The notes below the pieces were generated by a model. It made no database searches, had not been told where the DNA came from, and saw only the letters and a program-made list of their open reading frames with translations. A stretch of 64,000 nt of DNA, taken from positions 915,036-979,035 of the forward strand of contig QEOQ01000180.1 of the NCBI GenBank assembly GCA_010279815.1, given 5' to 3'. Within the stretch, counting starts at the first letter, position 1; each line of letters starts with the position of its first letter. The translations under genes were made by a program, and so were the position numbers. This DNA is from Brachionus plicatilis (taxonomy: Eukaryota; Rotifera; Eurotatoria; Ploima; Brachionidae). Shown one piece after another: positions 36,343 to 50,100 of this stretch.

Positions 36343-36399
36343 GAGGGGAAAGCCCCAGGGTTCGTCCGAATGGCGCAAGCCTTCGTTTAAACCCTCTAG
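36343..36399 (+). mobile_element. Helitron-like 3' terminus
   Basis: Two adjacent hairpins, GGGGAAAGCCCC (36345-36356) and CGAA-T-GGC/GCAA/GCC-TTCG (36367-36385), are followed ten bases later by CTAG (36396-36399) and then T. A short GC-rich hairpin about 10-12 nt before CTRR, inserted before T, is the classic Helitron 3' end. I could not find the matching 5' TC end, so the element length is unknown; it might reach left to the gene at 34887. No Rep/helicase is present in the window. Confidence 0.5.
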
Positions 36400-36791
36400 T
36401 TTGAAAAGTTTTTAGGTTTTTACAAAATTAGATTAAGTTTAAAGTTGCATTAAAAATAATAAAGGTATTGGTTTTGATATAATTTTTTAAATCCAATTAA
36501 GTTTCAAAATAAAAATGTATCATCACTGTGTGAATTTTTAATTTTAAGATTTTTTTTAAAGGTTCTATTAATTTTTAAATTTAATTTAAAAAATTATTTT
36601 TTTTTTTTACATTTTTTCTTACAATTATTTTTTTTTGGACTTAGTTTACAACTAATCATCGAATAAAAATTCTCATCTGAAAGTTCAATTAACTTTTTGA
36701 AATTTTTAAATAATTTCACCAAACGAATCGTTATTTTTAATTTTCTATTTTAATAAATTATTCTCTTATACTTAAAGAATGTATTGAGGTC

Positions 36792-36965
36792 TTAATTGAA
36801 AGCAAACTCACATTTTCCATTAACACATTTACCATCTAAATATAAATTATCCATATATTGAATCATACAATTTATTTCTACATAAACAGCCTTTTTTATC
36901 TTCAAATATTGCTCAAATATAAAATAAGCAGTTTCAGGATGCGATAGAGTAGGCCATAGATGACA
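36792..36965 (-). other. Orphan exon-like ORF, unknown
   Basis: A 57-codon open segment after the acceptor TTTTGAAG at 36966 and ending in TAA. Its content is protein-like and unusually rich in Trp, Cys, His and aromatic residues for this background (CHLWPTLSHPETAYFIF, then KAVYVEINCMIQYMDNLYLD and CVNGKC). No partner exon was found in the 1.2 kb upstream. It could be the last exon of an unseen gene, an alternative 3' exon of KCNT (it is in phase 0, as are KCNT introns 18 and 19), or a relic. Confidence 0.3.
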
Positions 36966-38190
36966 CTTCAAAAGAGAAATTTTTTTTAGTAGTTTTAGTT
37001 AAAAGTTTCAGTAATTTTGGTTAAAAGATAACAAAATCTATTTTAAATTTTGGTAATAAAGGTAATCAATTTATTTCGGTGTATTAGGAAAAATTCTAAA
37101 TCCTTAAATCTTCAGAATAGATTCTTCAAAATACTAATATAAACTCTAGATAATTTAAATTTTGAGAATTTACTTAACTTTTCGAAAAAAAATAAAATCC
37201 TGAATAGAATATAGTATTATTAGATAAAAAATTGTTAAAAAATTTGTTTATAATTTCAAGTTCAAACATGTTGCTAAAATTTTATTTTAATCAAATTTGT
37301 CTTGATATTTGATGAATAATTTTTATTATGAAGTGAGCAAAATAATAATAAAATAAGAATTTAATATGTTTTTTTCTATCGATAATCAATCGATTACTGA
37401 TATTAATATTTATATTTTTTCATAAATAATTTTCATGTAAATTAAATAACAACATACAATTAAAATTTGACAAAATCTTTGAAATAAGCTAGTCTACTGG
37501 ACAAAAAATTGTGGTAAAAATGTTGACTAAATATCTAAATTACTTAAATTAATATTTTTGAATGGAATATAATTTTTAAATTAAAGAGTAATTTAGTTAT
37601 TTCGTATGTTATTAGTTATTTTGTTTATTTGTTTAAAAAAATATTATATTAATAAACGAAATTAAAAAATACCTAAATATTATTTTTAAAAAATATATTC
37701 TTAAAAAAATTACAGTAAATATTTTTTTTAACATCGGACCAAAAGCCCAAAAATTTGGTTTTGGTGCCTTAAAAAAATATTTTTTTCGACTTAGTAAAAA
37801 ATCAAAATTGAAAATTTTGTCATTAAGCTGACTTCCAGTTGCATAGATTTTCATCTTTGCTATCTTAAGCCTTGAAAAATTCAATTTTTTCGAGGCACCA
37901 AATTCAAATTCTTGGGCTTTTAGTGCGACGTTAAAAAAAAAATTCTTAAGAAAATTAGTTTTATTTTAGCTTTTATATTGAAAAGAGATTTAATTTTTTA
38001 AATTTTTTATTTATAAATCGTAAAAATATGTAAGATTGTGTAATTTTAAAACTAAAAAATTTCAAATTTATCACTAAAGCCTTGAATTATATACAAAAAA
38101 AATTTATAATCTCACAATATGCAAGTGAATTCTAAATTAAATTTATTTTATTCATTAAAGATTGGGTTAGAAGTAAAATCATAAGATGTA
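36966..38190. other. KCNT 3' flank with a foldback
   Basis: AT-rich sequence downstream of KCNT. It contains an inverted repeat with arms at about 37721-37770 and 37890-37938 (TTTTTTAAC-TCG, AAAAGCCCAA, GGTGCCT), probably a small MITE. The open frame around 37633-37884 on the minus strand is produced by this foldback and is not a gene. Confidence 0.55.
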
Positions 38191-41100
38191 TCAATCTAAA
38201 TTTGCAAAAAAATTATTTCTCTCATTTTCTTCGTTTATGTTCGCCGGTTTTATCAAAAATCTTTAAAAAAAAAAATAAAAATTTTGCAAAAATAAATTTG
38301 AATATCAAATGCTAATTACACAATATACTTACATTATATCTCCATTTTTTAGATTAAAATCATATGATGGATTTATTATCACATAAGAAAATTCTTCAGG
38401 TTCTTCATTCGAATCTTAAAAAAAAAGATAAAGCTCATTTAAAAATTAATAAAATCTTTACCTAGTGTTTTATCTATATTCAAATACTCTAACCGAGTTT
38501 TTATCATGGTTTCTATATCGTTTTTCGAAATCATTAATTTTCTGTCAGTCGATTCATGCTGTACACTCTTGGGTATGGGATCTGTTCTATAAACTCCGAT
38601 TGGAATCTCGTTTGTAGTTGAACATAGATATTGATACAGTCGTCCTTTTTAAAAAATTTAAAATAAATAAATTTTAATTTTTTTGTAAAAATACCATAAG
38701 TACGAACCCAAGAGTCTTTGTATGTTATTTTCCTCTTTTTAAATAAATTTAGTATTTTTTTTATTTGAAAAATTAAAATTACACTAGACAAAGACCCTGA
38801 ACCAGTTGCTTGATCGATTCCAAGCATAAGTCGAACGAAGCTGATCAAGTAATTCTTAACAAAATTCTGATATAATAATGTGTCCAACATAGCTGCTGAA
38901 AAAACATTGCCACTTGAAAAAGGCAATCTGAATAAATATGCCATCTGGCTTCCTCTATTAGTCTCAATCTATTTATAATAAAATAATTAATTATTTTTTT
39001 AACTGGTCAACATTTTTTCGTGTTTCTAAAGTAAACCGTGATTATTTTAGACTTTAAAGGAACAAAACAAAATCAAAGAATTAAAATTGTTTTTAAACTA
39101 TTAAATAATCTTTAAAAAGTTAAAATAAATTGATGTTCATTCAATAGATGATTCTTTGATGTATTAATTTTTAAAAGCTAAACAAATTTAAAAAAAAAAG
39201 ACAATTGCACAAAAGTTATAAGTCTAAATCATCCCTACTATAATTTGATTTTTATTTAAAATATCATTGTAGACTTTATTAACTAATTAAGATTAAGAAA
39301 ACTTTTCATGATAAAATTTTGTACTCGAGGTTCCCAGAGGTCTTGGATTTGCATTAATATGATATTTTAAAAAAGTAAAATGTTTTCAAAATAATATGAA
39401 TTATATTCCAGACTTACGGCAATTTAAAAAATCAAAAAAACAATATAATTTAAACTAGCTGTACTGGAAGATATGCAGATTTACAGCAAGGAATATTTGC
39501 ATCAAAAATTCTTTGGCAATACTTCATAAAATTTTGCGTCAAACTCGTGAAAAAAACAAAATCATTATTTCATTTCCAAAATAAAAAATATGGTTACCTA
39601 GTCTAACTGGGAGACCATATTTTTTTTATTGCTTATTTCGCACCCATTTTGTTCAAAAACTTCAAAAATAGTCACCTAATTTTCCCGAAATTTTTGAATA
39701 AACCCTATACCTTAAAAACAGAATTTTAACCCATTTGATCTATTTGGGAGGAAAATTTTTGAATTTTCTAATAAAATTATTTAACTCATTTAATTTAATT
39801 TATTCGAAGCAAAACAAGAGTGAGTTTTAAAGAAGTCTAAAAAAAGGAAGAGTTAATCTTTACAATCATCATATAAAAATTCTTTTTTTGTTTTTTTTTT
39901 TAAATTATTTTGGCAAACAACTAAAACAAACCCAATTTGAGCACTTTTCACAAGATAACCAGTTTGATCAGTATAGTTTTTTTTAAGATTGAATTTCTTT
40001 GTTCTGTGACATTTAAAGCTTATTTTTAAACAATTTGCTTTTTTATGCTGAAAAAAAAATTTTGGAGAGTGAGAGAGAGAGAAAATAATTTTATAATTTT
40101 TTAATTATTTAAAAAATAGTGTCACTGTATTTTTATAGTCTTATTCGGTTAAATGGGTTAAATGAAATATTAATTTGGACTAATTGGGTGATTTTTCGGA
40201 CCAGTAGGGTTAAATATATTTAACTTTTATGCTGAATCTAACGGGCGAAATAGGTTAGAGCTTAAGTATTACCTAGGACCTTAAAAGACCCTTTTCCCGA
40301 ATTACAAAATCGAGAGTTTTTCACCTTATTAGGCGTAGTCGAACTTTAAGAGAAAAAAAAGCATGTTATGAATTTTTTTTTAAAAATATATCACCCATAA
40401 CATTCGATTCCACTCCTCGAGTTCTACATACAATGTTTAAATTTAAACTGTATAATGGGTAAGATTGCATCATTTTACGTAATTTTACGTTAGTAAATGT
40501 AAGCTTACATAATATTACATCATTTCTTGTATGTAACAAAATGTAAGATAATATAATCTTACTATTTTACGTAAAATTACACTAGTTTAAGTAAGTTTCG
40601 TCAAAAACACTTACAGCAAAAAAAACTGAATTTTAGAGGAAAAGTGAAAAATTAATAAAAATTTGGATTTTATCATACAATTTTTGAAAAAAAAAATTAC
40701 ACTTTATTATTTTTTTACATCATTTTACGTAAAATTACACAATTTAATGTAATACAATGTAATTTTCTATCATATTTTTTAAGTAATGTAAATATTAGGA
40801 AAGTACCCATATTTTTTTTGTCAAAAGATGATTTTAAAAATAAAAAAAACTTTATGTAATTAAAAATGATTCAAAAAAGTGAAACAATAAATCTTTCGTT
40901 ATGAGTTTTTGGAATTTTTGCAGAAATTTCTGATTCTGTTTTAATAGGAAAATACCCATATTTTTTTGTCAAAAGATGATTTTAAAAATAACCAATAAAA
41001 ATAAAATTTGCCGTAAGCTTTTTTGACGAAACTTACTTAAACTAGTGTAATTTTACGTAAAATTACGTAAAATGATGCGAAACTAACTTAAACTTAAACT

Positions 41101-44100
41101 AGTGTAATTTTACGTAAAATTACGTAAAATGATGCGAAACTAACTTAAACTTAAACTAGTGTAATTTTACGTAAAATTACGTAAAATGATGCAACCTTAC
41201 CCATTATACAGTTTAAATTTAAACACTGTTTTAAGATATCTTTTTAGGAAGTAGCTTTAAAAATGTAGGAGATATGGGGGATTTTTAAATTCGTTCACAC
41301 TTTTAACCCATAACCCCATTAGACTAGATAAACATATCAATATTAATTAAGATTATTTTTCTTTTCGATATTTTAGACTTACATTTGTTTTAAAAGTAAA
41401 GAAAAAGCTAAGACTATTAATTGCAAATTAAGTAAAATAATCAACAAATTAGTGTGAAAAAATAAATGGTGAAAAATTTCTTCAATACTTTTGTTTTTAA
41501 AAAAAAACATATCTTTTAAAATCAAAAAAATTCTTTATATTCTTAACATTTATGTTATTTTATTAATTAGATTACTTTTTCTCGCTTTGATATTTGTAAT
41601 GAAAACTGATCGTTTGCTCTGAACTGCATAAATCTCATATTATTCGAATCAATTATTTCAGAACATATCTTGACACTCGGAAACATTCTATTGAACTTAT
41701 TTTACAAATTATTTCAAAATTAAAAGAATGCAAAGTTACCTGAAAATATATTGAGCTGTTAGAATGGTATTACAATCTATCAATAATTGTTCTTCGTCAG
41801 GATTTTGTTTCTCTTTATTCAGAATAGTCAGACACTTGGCATCATTGATTCCTGCTTTTAACAAATCTTCCAAATTTTTTATTGAGCCTTTCATCCAATA
41901 AACCAAAGGGAACCATCTTATCATCTCCAAAAAAACACCATTTGGTCTATAATAAGCTTTTATTAATTTTAATTATATAAACCAAACAGAAAAATTAACT
42001 CATTTTCTAACAAAAAAACGATCGGATGAAGTGAATTTTCATCTAAAACATGTGATCGAAGAGGCACAATAAAGTTAAGAATAGCATTTTCTGCACTTTC
42101 ACTTGCTAGAATTATAGCCTTGTTCTCAAAATTATAATCAGAGATTTGTGTTGCTTTGGAATGTTCGCATTCATGGTTCAAATTTAGACAGCATAAATTT
42201 AATTTTTCTTTCGATAAATAGCAATAAGTGGAAGAACATCCAACATATGGTGGAAAAGGCGCTTTCCCTTTGGCATAACTTTTTTTTTAAACACTAAATT
42301 AAAATATCAAAAAAAAATTAAAAAAATACTCTTTTGAAATAGGACTTTTTTTTGCAGAAATTGAATTAAATCCAATTTTGTCGTCCAGAAATTGTCTCTT
42401 TGCGGGATTTTTAGGCTTTTTCTCTTCTATAAAAAAATTTAAATTTTATCAATCTAATTTGACCTATTAAAATTTTTTTAAAACTAGATAGCCCGATTTT
42501 TTTTATATTGTTTAAACCCTGATCAGATCAATTTGACCCAACAATCATTTTATTGATTATTTGGTCAAAAATAGTCGAATGGACTTAGTTTATTTTGAAT
42601 TTTTTATGCCTAATCTCAAGATTCCTTTTCAATTTGATGAAAAAATCTACAATTATCTAGTCACTAATATTTAGTTATTAATTAAAAAAAAAAGTATTTA
42701 TCTCTCTAAAGTGGCCAAAGCAGCACTACGTTTTAGCATTTGAATAAAAACTTTGACATAAAAGCAATAAATAACAATCAAATTGGGCTTTTAAGTATAA
42801 AATTTTTTTGGATATCAAGATAAATTTAAAAAAAAGTAATATAATTTTTTAATTATTTTTGTCTAAACGAATTGAAGTGAAAAAAAAATTTTTCAACTTA
42901 TAATGAAGTTTAAAACCTAAAATCGGGTCATTTTGAACCGCCGGGCTTTCTAGTGTTAATTTTGACAGAGACTTGACCGGCTGCAATGGAAACCTTGTCC
43001 TTCTTTTCGGTCACCTGATTTGGTATTTAATTTAATAATTGTCAAAAATAAAATAAAAAAATACAATTTAAAGACCTATTAAAGGCTTCGATTGATCTGT
43101 TTGATTATTATTCTGTTTGTTGCTATAATTTGATCTTCTGAAGGAAAATTTTTTCGTAAAATTTCCTGTAAGAGTTAAGTCCTCATCAGGTATTTGCTCT
43201 TTTTCTGAAGCCTCAATTAACAAAGAGGAATTTTCTTCCTTAGTGATACTCATATAAAAGCATTTATCAGTTGACTTCATAATGTATTTAGGGCCAGCGT
43301 TCAGCTTAATGTCATCGTTTTCAGGTTGTATTCCAACCAAAGCGATGCCAAATCTTAAAATAATTGAAAATAAAAAGTTTTAAAAAAATTTAAAAATTTA
43401 AATAAAAAACTTTCTATGTGCATGAAAAGACGCGTAAGTAAAACTTTTGCCTTCATAATCTCCGAAAAATTTTGAGTTTCCCAATTGAATATGATAAATT
43501 TCATTTCCAGAGCATCTTCCGTATACTTGTTGCCATTCTTGGTCAGACCCGTAACCTTCTCTGAATATTAAAAAGAAATTTAGATAAAAAAGGTAAGAAA
43601 AATTCTGATTTTACCTTCCTCTAGAGGTATGCAGTAATAAAGTAACAAAAGTTGACAGTCCTGGAAAAAGACAATTATTTGCTAACAAAGCATATTTGAA
43701 CTCATCTTCACATACAACATATTCTTAAACAATCAGATTAACTATTTAAATTATATTTTAAATGGAATTTTTTGTCAAAATTGTTAAGTAATATTCCAAA
43801 AATTCGTATCAAACTACAAAAGATACTGTTAATTTCCTTATTGTTAATACAAAATTTAAATTCTTAATAAAAAAACAGGTTTTGTACTACAGATATTTCA
43901 GTATGTTTTAAAAGCTGAACAAACTATGTTTCATTTAACAGTCCAGTTAAAAAAAATTAAAGAAATATTTGCTAATAAATTGTTTTTTAAATCAAATTGT
44001 ATGTTAATTTAGAATGGCCCTCATTAAACTTATCCACAAATTTAATAAAAATAAGAACAAAATCAAATCATAACACACTATTATAATAAAAAAAAAATTT

Positions 44101-47100
44101 TTGATTTTTTTGATTTTTTTGATAACAGTGATAAACAAAATTGATGTTAATTGAACTTTTCAACCTTTTTTGGAATAAATTGATTTGAAATATAAAAAAT
44201 TGATAAGAATGAAATTGATTTAATACTTTAATATTTATTTTAGGCAAATACTTTTTTTTATCAATAATTTAATTAAATCTGTATAGATTTACTTATATCT
44301 ATGTAACACCTAACAACAAAAAAAATTCAATTTTATATTTTATTCGGGTCTATGTTTTTTTCACATTTTTTTTATGCTTTTTCGCATATTTTTCTCTCTT
44401 TTTCACTCACATTATTTATTTCGCATAGCACACTTAAAATAACACAAAAAATCCTCGAAAACACATGAAAAGCACTCTTTTTTTCAAACAAAATCTCTGA
44501 TTTAAATCTCTCTTTTTCGCATAAAAGAAATATGAATTAAGCATACATTAAAATCGTGATCAAAAGAGTTTTAAAAGAAATAAGCTAATTTTCCAAGTTT
44601 TACATTTAGTTTGGATACTTACTTCGATGCATGTATATAGTTATATTTCTTAAAAGTTTTTTTTTTTACAAATTGAACCATGAATTAATGAATTAAAAAA
44701 AAATATAAACTTAATTTTATTTTAATTACAGATTTTATAAGATTCCTTTTTGTATGCTAAATAACCTAAATTTTGTTTTAAATAAAGATTTGTCAAAAAG
44801 TTAATCTTATTTTTAATTCAGCTTTTTTCATGCTAAAAAGAGAGAAAAATTGTGCTAAAACAAGATGTTATGTGAAATAAATAATGTGTGTGAAAAAGAG
44901 TGAAAAATATGCGAAAAAGCATAAAAATTGTGTGATAAAGTAATTTACCCAATTTTATTCTGAATGAGCTTTAGCTCGGTACAGATAAACAAATAAATAA
45001 ATATATTTATCTTTTTCAATTTTTATTTTGTCCTATTTAACTTTATTTTAATTGTTTTATTGTATTTTTTATTTTCAAATAAGTGCAATAAACAAGAATG
45101 TAATAATTGTCAATTTACGGCAAAAGATTTTGTGTAAAATATAAAAATTATTCTCTACCTTTTTTATATGATTCTAATTGTGATGCTACTGGAATAGTTT
45201 ACAAGATGTTTCATACATTAAAGTATGAAAAATGCAAAGAATCTTACATCGGAATCAAAAATCAAATAATTTTTTCTTTTTTCTACTATTCTTAATTAAA
45301 AAATTAAATCTCTCTGTCTATATAGATCTTGAAGAAGGCCTAACGGTTAAAACGCGTCGGTTCTTTAATTATCTCAAAATATTGATATCATATTTGATCA
45401 TTTATATTTCCTGTCTTAAAAAAAATAGTTGTTAATTTTTTAATTTAGTGAAACTTATTTCATTTCAAGTTGTTTCATCATTAAAGTTTGTAAAACCCAA
45501 TTTTGTCAACTTACATTAATAAAAAAAAATTTTACATTTGTAATTTTTGGAAGGCTAGTATCAAAATACTAAAAATCGATTGAGAAAGAAATAGTAATTT
45601 TTTACATAGCTGATCTGAATTGATTAAGTAAAATTTATACCGGAAGAAAAAATTTTAAACAAAATGTTGTAAAAAGTAAAAATCGGAGCATCAATGTATA
45701 ACTTTATTCAATTTTTATAATTTTTTAAACTTTTTTAATATAATTTTTTTTGGCATCTTGAAGTTTATGATCAATTCAAAATATCATTTCAATTCAAAGA
45801 GTTTATCTTTAGATATTAGACTAAATCTTTGATTTAATTTAAATAATTGTAATGTAACATGCTTTACATGCAATGTAGATTTAGAAATTACAAAAAAATT
45901 GAAAAAACATTTTCTCAGTCCATTGATAATCTATTTTAATATTTAAATGTATTAATTGATTTTTTGTAAAGTTTATTTGAGATTGTTAGTTTCAAAAGTA
46001 TTTGTTTTAGCATTCACAATTAAATTCAAAAAATAAATTCAAATAAAAAATTCAAAATTAGTAGTAAAATGAAAATTAAACTTTCAAAAAAACAGTTAAC
46101 TAAATTGAAAATCGATTTTATCATTGAATTGAGAAAATGTTTTTCAATTTTTTTTTTATTTTCTAAATCTACATTGCATGTAAATGATGTTACATTAAAA
46201 TTATTTAAATAAAATCAAAGATTCATTTTAATATCTAAAGATAAACTTTTTGAATTGAAATGATATTTTGAATTGATCATCAACTTCAAGATGCCTTTTT
46301 TTTTAATGAATTTAAATAAATTAAGCTCAATTTGACTCTTGAGACATTAACCATGAAATAAGAAATAGTAAAAAATTAAATTAAAAAAATTCTAAAATAA
46401 ATAGATAATGTTTATGAATATCTATTGTTTTCTTGTAGCGAACAAAATCATCGATAATTTGAAAAAATTGTTCTTAATCAAATAAAAGTAAACTTATATA
46501 TCAATTCCAAACACATATTTTTCAGATTCAAAAAGAATTCTATGTGGAAAATTTTGATTTCTAAAATTCTAAACTATTCTTCTTGTAGAAGATTTTCTAA
46601 ATAGTAAAAATTTTTTAAATTGTGGACTTTAGAATTAGAACAACATCAAATCATAGCTTGTTTTTCTTAAATGAGTAAATATTATTTATACACGAATTTT
46701 ATTTTTTTTATACATAATTTTTTTTTAGTAATTACACGCATAGTAATTTTTTTATATATGTTTTTATAATATTTAATTTATACACTCAAAAATAATGTTT
46801 CATACATCATTTTTCATTAAATTGTATTCAAAATATAGTTAATTTAGATTACAGAGATCAAAAAAGAGGCAACTGAGATTAGTGATAAAAATTTGAAAAA
46901 GCTAAAAGAAAATTTATATATTTTGACTATAAATCGATCAAAATTTCAAGTTAACACAGATACTCTTTCATGCCAATGTGCCGAATATTTTGATAAGGCT
47001 GTGTGTTGCCATTTAGTATTTTTGGCTCACAAACTGGGTTTTAATATAGGCGATTATAAACCGGATGGAATTTGTAACTTTAAAGAAACGCGGCCGTCCC

Positions 47101-50100
47101 CGCTTAGCTTCAAAAGCATTAAAAAAAGACTAATTTTGAACTAATTTTTTTATTTTTTTTTTTAACTAAAATTAAACATTTTGTGTATTTTTTATTTTTT
47201 GATGTGTATGAAAAAATTATTATGCGTGTACATCTTGTAAAAATGGTGTATAAAAAATATTTTTATCGTGTATAAATAATTATCACCCTTCTTAAATTCA
47301 AGTATCTGAAATTAATTCGAAATTAATTACCTTTTTAGAAAAATATTTCTCCTTAGTTTGTTCAATGATATATAAATTTTCCTAGTTTTAATATGGCAAT
47401 TAGCTAATTTTTATTTAATTTAAATTAAATGAGAATGAATAAATTAATATTTCAATATGAATGAATACATAAATTTATTTTTTATACATTAATAAATTTT
47501 ATAATGTTTTAATTTTTTTAAACATTAATTTTCCAGCTAAATTGTTCTTGAAAAACTGAGGATTATAAAGAAGTTAAAAAAAGTGAAACCACGCGTAAAA
47601 ATATAAAATATTTTTTATCAATCAAGACAATTTTTTTTCAATATTTTATTTTAAACTGTTGACTTAATTATTTTCATTAGTTTTTTAAACCTTTTGCTTT
47701 TTAAAAAATGGGCAATGTGAAATTTTAATACAAAAATTAATATATTAAAAGGAAAGTTTTTATTATTTTTTTATTTCTAACAGTTAAAGAATAGTTTTAC
47801 AAACATATTATTCAAATTAGCACAAATGAATTAAAAGCAAAAACTTTGCTATTTTCTGTAAAATGCACACCATCAAAAAAATTTGATTTAAATATGCAGT
47901 AAAGTGCATAGTTTTTGCACTTAGAATTGGTTTGTACAAATGTGTACAATATTATACCGTATGTAGAGCTATTTTCGTACTATTGAGAAAAAATAAAGTA
48001 ATTTTCCTTTTTGTACTAAAACTTCACATTTCCAAAAAAGTGAATGATTTTCACATTTCAATAATTTATTTTTCACGTTTTTCATCATTTGAAATAAAAA
48101 GTTTTCTTTTTATGTGTGAATCACATTTTTCATGTGTTATAACCTCTTTTAATTTGTTTTTAGCCCTCATCCATAATTTCTCTCTTTCGAGTTTTTTTTC
48201 CAAAAATATTTCAAAATTTTTTATACTTGCGTGTTGGACATGCATTTTGTTTTCTGGCCTTAACAAGTGAACATACTGAACACAATTTGGCGCAAAGTCT
48301 CTCACTGCCCAGGATCGCAAAATTGTATGCTCATCAGCCAGCTGTCTATCATGATAATTGCGAGCTGCCATTATGAAACACGCCTCGGCATAATCAACTT
48401 GAGCTCGATTCAAATCCGAGTTTCTGAGTGCAGACCCTTGGATGTAAATCACTCGCTGAGACCAAATTGGCATCTGAAATATCATCGCCAAATTTGGATC
48501 CAATTCACTTGGTGATAATAAAACAACATAATAATTCTGAAGCATAGGATGAGCGTAAAATTCATTCAAAAAATCCATTATCAAATTTGTCTTTACAGTT
48601 GTGGTGCACACGACCACATGTTTTTCAGTTTCTGCTCTTTGTCTTGTGTAGGTCACGCCACTTTTCTGTTTTTCCATATAAAACGTGGCCAGTTGTTCAA
48701 ACTTTATTTTAATTGTAAACTTTGTGTCAAATTATTTTTAGCTCGATTACCTGTGACGGAAGCACAACTAGTGCAGCAATTATGAGCAGGATCATGAATA
48801 ACTGTGATGGCCAAATATCTGGATATATGTCGCCATAGCCCACGGTCGAAAAAGTAACAACAATGTACCAAACCGATTCAAACAGGCCAAAATGCCTATT
48901 TCCGCCTCGTTGAATGTGCTGGATGGCACAAGCTCTTTTAAAAAATAAAATTTTAAATGTGTAAATCTTTAATTTTAAATTAAATTTTTTTATTTTTAAA
49001 ATATAAAAAAATACATTTTTGGTCATTACCCAGTGAAAATTAAGCAAGCTAGTGTTGCAGTGAGCATCATCAATCTCTGAGATAGAACTGAAGTTGACTT
49101 ATCCATCGCTTTGTGCAGATCATTAAACATGTTCTCTAATTGACGCTTGGCTAACCAGCAGTTTAGAAAAATGGGCACGAAAACAAAACGAATTGGAGGC
49201 CACCATATCTGAAATTTAGAAATTATTAAGAAATTTGATTTTTTTTAAACATAAATTTACCGTAATTATTAGCGAAAATGAAGTAAGAGTGTCTAGAATA
49301 AATCCGATTCGGGACAGACTTTGAAGTAGATTACCCTTAATAAATCATAAGAAACTAATAATTAAGTTAATTTATTATTTAACTTTATAGGTGAGATAAG
49401 TGACTAACAGCGTCTGACTGTAGCTCAATATCGCGAAAACAACTTGGGCTATCCATAAACCAAGTGGTGTTGATATGTAAAGCATAGCATCCCTTTAATA
49501 ATGTAACAATTAAATCGATGACAATTGAATTTTTTTCAATATTGTTAGAGATTTTTTTAAAAAATTAAACTCTAAAATAATTTTATGAGCTATTGATAGT
49601 GGTCCTGTTTATTATCAAAATTTTTTTCATAATCGTTTGCCTCCTATTTTTTACTGTTTAAGTCAGCTTAAGTCCTGTTCTTTTTAACCTTTTGGTCCTT
49701 TTTCTTTTAATACTTGGTCGAACCCTTACCATTGAATAAATGCTTGAACACTGATTCTTTTTTGACCTAAATGTTTATAAATTCTTCTTTCACCATTTAC
49801 GCAACTCATTTGTAAAGATTTTTACATTAAAATTAATTCTCTCTCTTTTCTATGTAACCATTTCCGAATCCTAACCCTGATAACTCTTTTTTTCAAATTT
49901 TATTAAGATAAATTAGACATAAACGTAGAAATAGTGTTCTGCCACATATTTGGTAGCACATATTAAGTTCCATTCTGAATTTTAGAACTAAAGAACAAAA
50001 TAATACTAAAAAAATTAATTTTAAGGTTTAGAAAATGCAAAGCGTCCACGCTATTTTAGGATTCGATTTTCGACCCAAAATTCGTAATCTGCATATGTGA

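Larger units (their letters stand above)
38969..41575. other. KCNT intron 18
   Basis: A 2.6-kb intron. It holds a long foldback element (40435-41224) with internal tandem repeats, listed separately, and otherwise AT-rich sequence with a short GA run near 40069-40082. No nested gene was recognised. Confidence 0.5.
43724..48226. other. KCNT intron 10, transposon-rich
   Basis: A 4.5-kb intron between the RCK1 exon 48227-48701 and exon 43615-43723. It is built largely of mobile-element debris: foldbacks at 44361-44932 and 45752-46295, a hairpin tail at 44961-45004, a possible GIY-YIG relic at 45107-45435, a SWIM-finger element at 46681-47280 and a MITE at 47711-48033. Confidence 0.7.

Noticed and set aside
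36343..36399. tRNA or tRNA-derived SINE because of GGTTCGTCCG
   Set aside because: The B-box match is incomplete (T replaces the invariant A), no A box or cloverleaf can be drawn, and the hairpins plus CTAG fit a Helitron end better.
37633..37884. Minus-strand 83-codon frame
   Set aside because: It lies across a foldback repeat (37721-37938) with low-complexity Phe/Ile/Lys content; no splice or family evidence.
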